Below are positions 6,497 through 9,226 of a DNA stretch of 9,226 bases, one piece after another. The position numbers were made by a program, and so were the translations under genes. How positions within the stretch are numbered: the first letter of the stretch is position 1; each line of letters begins with the position of its first letter. The notes under the pieces are model-generated. The model worked only from the letters and a program-made list of their open reading frames with translations, was not told where the DNA came from and ran no database searches. This stretch comes from Acidimicrobiaceae bacterium (GTDB taxonomy: Bacteria; Actinomycetota; Acidimicrobiia; Acidimicrobiales; RAAP-2), in the NCBI GenBank assembly GCA_003133075.1, contig PKZN01000057.1:7664-16889 (forward strand), written 5' to 3'.

Positions 6497-6859
6497 ATGC
6501 CCCGAACAAACGCACTTGACGTCATTGACGACACGGTCGTTGCGTGCTGCAGTCCCCTGAGCGAGAGCACACTGTCCGATGCGGAGGCCCGGGACGCGGC
6601 GTCGATTTTCGGAGCGCTGGCCGACCCCGTTCGTCTACGGATGCTCTCACTCATCGCCGCCGAGCCCGAGGTGTGCAGTTGCGCTCTCGAGGGACCGCTC
6701 GAAAAGAGTCAGCCGACGATCTCGCACCACACGAGAGTGCTCGCCGAGGCCGGACTCATCGAAGGTGAAAAACGCGGCCGCTGGATGTGGTGGCACGTGG
6801 TGCCGAGTCAACTCAATCAAGTCGCGAGGATCTTGACGGTCACGTCACCACATCCGTAA
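6497..6859 (+). CDS. arsR: ArsR/SmtB-family metalloregulator with four cysteines
   Basis: 120 residues, winged-helix dimer that releases DNA on binding arsenite or a similar soft metal. The core FGALADPVRLRMLSLIAAEP (38-57) is the conserved first part of the fold. SQPTISHHTRVLAEAGLI (71-88) is the recognition helix region, and EGEKRGRWMWWHV (89-101) is the wing. C17-C18 at the N-terminus and C60-x-C62 (EVCSCALEG) match, respectively, the vicinal pair of the Corynebacterium-type ArsR (where N-terminal CC joins a third cysteine) and the C-V-C of classic ArsR. Together they can offer a three- or four-thiol site. It is transcribed away from the arsI operon across a 79-base region with two operators, and should repress both directions. 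The ATG at 6497 has no good Shine-Dalgarno sequence and may sit at the 5' end of the transcript. 197 bases separate it from the peroxiredoxin gene. Confidence 0.93.
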   Translation: MPRTNALDVIDDTVVACCSPLSESTLSDAEARDAASIFGALADPVRLRMLSLIAAEPEVCSCALEGPLEKSQPTISHHTRVLAEAGLIEGEKRGRWMWWHVVPSQLNQVARILTVTSPHP

Positions 6860-6881
6860 GCGCCGGCGCGGTCGATGGCTG

Positions 6882-7010
6882 ATGAATGACCAAATCACCT
6901 GGATCTCTGAGGGTGAGCGCCGCGTGATCCGTAGCGTCCTTGGGCACGGCTCGGGTCACGGCGAGTTCCGGCCGGTCAATGTGCGAGGACGCGACTTATA
7001 CTTTCGATGA
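6882..7010 (+). CDS. Possible 42-residue small protein
   Basis: ATG at 6882 to TGA at 7010. The product begins MNDQITWISEGE and ends VRGRDLYFR; it is basic and has no membrane segment or cysteine. About two thirds of its codons end in G or C, similar to the neighbours, which is the main argument for coding. Against it, there is no clear Shine-Dalgarno sequence, and the likely peroxiredoxin promoter (TATACT at 6997-7002) lies in its last codons. It fills most of an otherwise empty 197-base gap. Not recognised; may be chance. Confidence 0.25.
   Translation: MNDQITWISEGERRVIRSVLGHGSGHGEFRPVNVRGRDLYFR
6997..7002 (+). promoter_or_regulatory. Candidate -10 element for the peroxiredoxin cluster
   Basis: TATACT matches the -10 consensus at five of six positions. 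The sequence around 6973-6979 offers only a poor -35 (CGGTCA/GGTCAA). The start would be near 7009, giving a leader of about 48 bases to the ATG at 7057, which has its own Shine-Dalgarno sequence. A lone TCAATGT (6976-6982), identical to an ars operator arm, lies just upstream but without its partner. Confidence 0.4.
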
Positions 7011-7056
7011 ACTCCCGTCGAAGTGGCGGAGCGACCGCGCGGTGAGAAGGGTTGTG

Positions 7057-7512
7057 ATGGCACTCGACGTTGGAACTCCCGCTCCAGAGTTTGAGTTGCT
7101 CGCCACCCCCGACCAACGAGTCGCGCTCGCTGAGTTCGACGGCCCCGTGGTCTTGATCTTCTACCCCGCGGACTGGAGCCCCGTCTGCAGCGACGAGCTC
7201 TCCGTCTTCTCGGCGGCGAGCAAACTCTTCCACGCTCGTGGGGCGCAGTTACTGGGCATCTCCGTCGATGGCGCGTGGTGCCACGAAGCCTATAAAGAGC
7301 AGCGAAACATAGGGTTTCCACTGCTCGCGGATTTCAATCCCAAAGGCGCGGTGGCGCAGCTATACGGCGTCTACCGCGAACACGACGGCACCACGGAGCG
7401 GGCGCTCTTCGTCATCGATCGCGACAAGAAGATCGCCTGGAGCGAGGTGTCGCCCCTCGGCGTCAATCCAGGTGCGGACGGCGCACTTCGCGCGGTCGAG
7501 GCCCTCTCGTGA
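7057..7512 (+). CDS. AhpC/TSA-family peroxiredoxin
   Basis: 151 residues from the ATG at 7057, chosen because GAGAAGG (7044-7050) lies six bases upstream and because the family normally starts just before a 'G-x-x-A-P-x-F' motif, here GTPAPEFEL (6-14). A longer frame to 6940 adds 39 residues of no family likeness. It reduces hydrogen peroxide or organic hydroperoxides in the cytoplasm. The peroxidatic cysteine is C44 in YPADWSPVC, with P37 and S41 of the usual P-x3-T/S-x2-C signature. R115 (TERALFVID) is the probable second active-site residue. A second cysteine, C75 in SVDGAWCHEAY, may act as the resolving thiol, an arrangement I recall from related atypical bacterial members. The stop overlaps the GTG of the DsbA-like gene by four bases, so the two proteins are probably made together and may work together. 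Confidence 0.9.
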   Translation: MALDVGTPAPEFELLATPDQRVALAEFDGPVVLIFYPADWSPVCSDELSVFSAASKLFHARGAQLLGISVDGAWCHEAYKEQRNIGFPLLADFNPKGAVAQLYGVYREHDGTTERALFVIDRDKKIAWSEVSPLGVNPGADGALRAVEALS

Positions 7513-8045
7513 GCGATGGACGTCTCTCTGTCCCCGTCGGTTCCGACGATCACGTGGTTGGACCCGAGGACGCGCGACTCACGCTGGTCGAATACGGCGA
7601 CTACCAGTGCCCCTACTGCGGCCAAGCGTTCCCGATCGTCGAACAGCTACGCGAAACCTTCAGCGACGCTCTCCGATTCGTGTTTCGGAACTTTCCCCTC
7701 GCGGACATGCACCCCCACGCCGAAGCGGCGGCCGAAGTCGCCGAGGCCGCGGGGCTGCAGGGAAAGTTCTGGGAGATGCACGACACGCTCTATACCAACC
7801 AACGACATCTTGAAGAAGCCGCGCTGCTGCGCTACGTCACCGACGTGGGTGCCGACGTCGACCAGGTGTCAAAGGACCTCGCGTCGGGGGCACCGCGCCA
7901 ACGCGTCGAGGCGGACTTCGAAGGTGCCATTCGTAGCGGCGCGAACGGTACGCCGACCTTCTTTGTCAACGGCGCCCGCTACGACGGATCGTGGACGTAC
8001 GAACCGTTCGCGAAGCACCTCCAAGACTTACTCGACCATCAGTGA
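7509..8045 (+). CDS. DsbA-family thiol oxidoreductase, cytoplasmic type
   Basis: 178 residues. Thioredoxin-fold protein with a helical insertion. The active site is C34-P-Y-C37 (YGDYQCPYCGQ), and the cis-proline loop is G147-T-P149 (ANGTPTFFVNG), followed by the last strands. RNFPLADMHPHA (60-71) and FWEMHDTLY (88-95) are hallmarks of the group also seen fused to the C-terminus of some NhaA antiporters. No signal peptide or membrane segment precedes the domain, so unlike classical DsbA it should stay in the cytoplasm. There it is more likely to reduce or isomerise disulfides, or to serve the peroxiredoxin, than to form disulfides in secreted proteins. The GTG start overlaps the peroxiredoxin stop (GTGA), with GAGG seven bases upstream. 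DHFR begins 22 bases after its stop. Confidence 0.88.
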   Translation: MSDGRLSVPVGSDDHVVGPEDARLTLVEYGDYQCPYCGQAFPIVEQLRETFSDALRFVFRNFPLADMHPHAEAAAEVAEAAGLQGKFWEMHDTLYTNQRHLEEAALLRYVTDVGADVDQVSKDLASGAPRQRVEADFEGAIRSGANGTPTFFVNGARYDGSWTYEPFAKHLQDLLDHQ

Positions 8046-8067
8046 GGCCAACTGAGATGCCGCGCGC

Positions 8068-8559
8068 GTGCTGAACCTAATCGCCGCGGTCGACGAGGCG
8101 TTGGGCGTCGCCAACGACGGAGGTATTCCCTGGCAGGGCAAGATTCCTACGGACGCACAGTACTTTCGCGACCAGACGTCCAAGGGCATCATCCTCATGG
8201 GCTACGGGACGTACAAGGAGTTCGACAGTCCGCTCCACGACCGGGAGAACTTCGTCGTGGCTCGCCCCGACTCGGGCGAGTTGAAGCCAGGATTTGTGGG
8301 CGTCCCCGACGCGGCTGACTTTCTCGATCAGCACGGCCACGATCTCGTGTGGGTCATCGGCGGCGCGGCACTCTTTGCGCAGACCCTTTCGAGGGCCGAT
8401 CAGTTGTTTCTCACACGCGTTGGTGGCGACTATCACTGCACCAAGTTCTTCCCGACATTCTCAGATGCGTTTGAGTCTCAGAGCGAGGCGGATCCCCACG
8501 TCGAAAGTGGCGTCACCTTCCACTTCGAGATTTGGCAGCGTAGACAAGCAGCGACGTGA
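8068..8559 (+). CDS. folA: Dihydrofolate reductase
   Basis: 163 residues, normal DHFR size. It reduces dihydrofolate to tetrahydrofolate with NADPH in the cytoplasm. The order of motifs fits: LIAAVDEALGVANDGGIPW (4-22, the substrate loop with W22), the acidic catalytic residue D29 in KIPTDAQYF, the NADPH-binding segment GIILMGYGTY (40-49), VWVIGGAALFAQTL (94-107, with G98-G99) and LFLTRVGGDYHCTKFFP (113-129). It departs from typical FolA in the 'MGRxTWES' region, read here as LMGYGTYKEF, so it belongs to a divergent branch and could be an accessory enzyme. The start is GTG at 8068, without a good Shine-Dalgarno sequence; the frame begins only three residues before the conserved strand, so there is little room for another start. 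thyA is not adjacent. It sits between a thiol oxidoreductase and a DoxX-like gene, an unexpected setting for folate metabolism. Confidence 0.85.
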   Translation: MLNLIAAVDEALGVANDGGIPWQGKIPTDAQYFRDQTSKGIILMGYGTYKEFDSPLHDRENFVVARPDSGELKPGFVGVPDAADFLDQHGHDLVWVIGGAALFAQTLSRADQLFLTRVGGDYHCTKFFPTFSDAFESQSEADPHVESGVTFHFEIWQRRQAAT

Positions 8560-8563
8560 GGAG
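8558..8563 (+). promoter_or_regulatory. Strong ribosome binding site of the DoxX-like gene
   Basis: GAGGAG overlaps the DHFR stop codon and lies six bases before the ATG at 8570. It fixes that start over the longer open frame that runs back through the DHFR gene, and suggests co-translation in one transcript. Confidence 0.7.
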
Positions 8564-8569
8564 TGCTCC

Positions 8570-8935
8570 ATGAAGATCGCGTACTGGATTGTCGCCGCGT
8601 TACTGGCGTTGCTCTACCTCTACTCGGGAGCAATCAAAGTTGTCCGGTCCAAAGATCAACTTCGACCGATGATGGGCTGGATCGATACCGTGCCGTTGAA
8701 ACTCGTGCGGCTGATTGGCACCCTTGAGGTCCTCGGTGCGGTCGGCTTGATCCTTCCTCCACTCACCGGTGTCGCTCCGGGCTTCGCACTGGCGGCGGCC
8801 ATCGGGCTCGTCGTGGTGCAAATCGGAGCAATCTCGCTGCACGTCAGTCGAGGCGAAGTCAAACTGATTGGTCTCAATATCGTGTTGTTCGTCCTCGCCG
8901 GCGTCGCTATTTGGCTCTCGACGACCTGGTTCTAG
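8570..8935 (+). CDS. DoxX-like small integral membrane protein
   Basis: 121 residues with four predicted membrane helices, at about 4-24, 43-64, 71-92 and 99-117. The first helix ends in LYLYSGAIKVV (15-25), and the second carries GTLEVLGAVGLILPPLTG (50-67); both are typical of the DoxX_2/DoxX-like family. Members are often found with thiol and oxidative-stress genes. In mycobacteria a DoxX protein forms a membrane complex with superoxide dismutase and a thiosulfate sulfurtransferase that links radical detoxification with cytosolic thiols. Whether this shorter one has a similar role is inference from the peroxiredoxin and DsbA-like genes upstream. The start has an excellent Shine-Dalgarno sequence, and the gene begins 10 bases after the DHFR stop. 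It is probably the last gene of the cluster, since 97 bases follow before the next start. Confidence 0.85.
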   Translation: MKIAYWIVAALLALLYLYSGAIKVVRSKDQLRPMMGWIDTVPLKLVRLIGTLEVLGAVGLILPPLTGVAPGFALAAAIGLVVVQIGAISLHVSRGEVKLIGLNIVLFVLAGVAIWLSTTWF

Positions 8936-8968
8936 GTCGCAACGCGATACAGCGGCGTGGCGACACGT

Positions 8969-8981
8969 CCGGTGTCACCGG
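8969..8981. repeat. Inverted repeat before the isochorismatase-like gene
   Basis: CCGGTG (8969-8974), one base, then CACCGG (8976-8981): a perfect 6-bp dyad in the 97-base gap between the DoxX-like stop and the next start. There is no T-run after it, so it is a poor terminator; an operator is equally possible. Confidence 0.3.
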
Positions 8982-9032
8982 TCGGGTCTACGCTGAATCC
9001 TCACGTGACACTTAGGTAAAAGAGGTGAAACC

Positions 9033-9226
9033 ATGACCACGCTGAAGGACCGCCCGAACACCGCGCTGATCGTCATTGACGTACAGAACGGCGTCGTCGA
9101 AGGGGCGCACCAACGAGACGCGGTCGTCGCGAACATCGACCACCTCGTCCACAGGGCTCGCGACGAAGGTGTGCCCGTTATCTGGGTCCAACACTCCGAC
9201 GACGACCTCGCGATTGACAGCGACCC
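9033..9226 (+). CDS. Isochorismatase-like cysteine hydrolase, 5' part
   Basis: Only the first 64 codons are in the window; the gene runs off the right end. The product starts MTTLKDRPNTALIVIDVQNG, with D16 in VIDVQNG as the first residue of the family's Asp-Lys-Cys catalytic set. It continues with VVANIDHLVHRARDEGVPVIWVQHSDDDL, read at about 31-59, the standard first alpha/beta unit in which the strand after 'G-V-P-V' leads to the H-x-D segment. The family includes isochorismatases, nicotinamidases and many hydrolases of unknown substrate, so the substrate cannot be given. AGAGGTGA at 9021-9028 is a strong ribosome binding site four bases before the ATG. Being 97 bases from the DoxX-like gene, it may belong to a separate unit. 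Confidence 0.85.
   Translation, partial: MTTLKDRPNTALIVIDVQNGVVEGAHQRDAVVANIDHLVHRARDEGVPVIWVQHSDDDLAIDSD

Noticed and set aside
6860..6869. Perfect palindrome GCGCCGGCGC after the arsR stop, possible terminator
   Set aside because: No loop and no T-run; such GC palindromes are frequent in this composition.
6976..6982. Third ars operator near the peroxiredoxin promoter
   Set aside because: Only one arm (TCAATGT) is present; the expected ACATTGA partner six bases upstream is absent.

Overview
The window looks like chromosomal DNA of a moderately high-GC actinobacterium, possibly of the acidimicrobial lineage. The signs are frequent GTG starts, several starts without a Shine-Dalgarno sequence, a CadI-like resistance protein of the actinobacterial type, and secreted Asp-box proteins, one joined to a DUF4232-like domain. 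The placement is an inference from gene content. No RNA gene, CRISPR array, transposase, integrase or attachment site was found.

Left part (1-4779) holds exported proteins. Two plus-strand genes encode a membrane-anchored protein (78-815) and a small secreted protein (1018-1509). They converge on two minus-strand paralogues (1615-3333 and 3424-4779) that carry five and seven Asp-box (BNR) repeats, so both should fold as extracytoplasmic beta-propellers. The 572-residue one also has a C-terminal DUF4232-like domain. None of the four has a firm function.

Centre (4824-6859) is a compact arsenic/heavy-metal resistance locus. An ArsR-type repressor (plus strand) diverges from a three-gene minus-strand operon: ArsI/CadI-type VOC metalloprotein, then an AqpS-like aquaporin, then an ArsC arsenate reductase. 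The genes overlap by 10 and 4 bases. The 79-base divergent region contains two almost identical inverted repeats (arms ACATTGA / TCAATGT, 6-bp centre) placed over both deduced promoters. No ArsB or Acr3 pump is present. The layout therefore suggests the less common scheme in which arsenate is reduced by ArsC and arsenite leaves down its gradient through the aquaporin.

Right part (6860-9226) is a plus-strand redox-flavoured cluster: an AhpC/TSA peroxiredoxin, a cytoplasmic DsbA-like thiol oxidoreductase (4-base overlap), a divergent dihydrofolate reductase and a DoxX-like small membrane protein. The start of an isochorismatase-like hydrolase is cut by the window end. A probable promoter with a TATACT -10 lies before the peroxiredoxin, so this cluster may be transcribed separately from arsR. 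Metal sensing, arsenate reduction and thiol-peroxide defence side by side suggest a metal/oxidative stress island. I see no clearly undescribed system. The most interesting points are the pump-less ars operon with its unusual pore motif, the four-cysteine ArsR, the double operator, and the peroxiredoxin/DsbA/DHFR/DoxX grouping.
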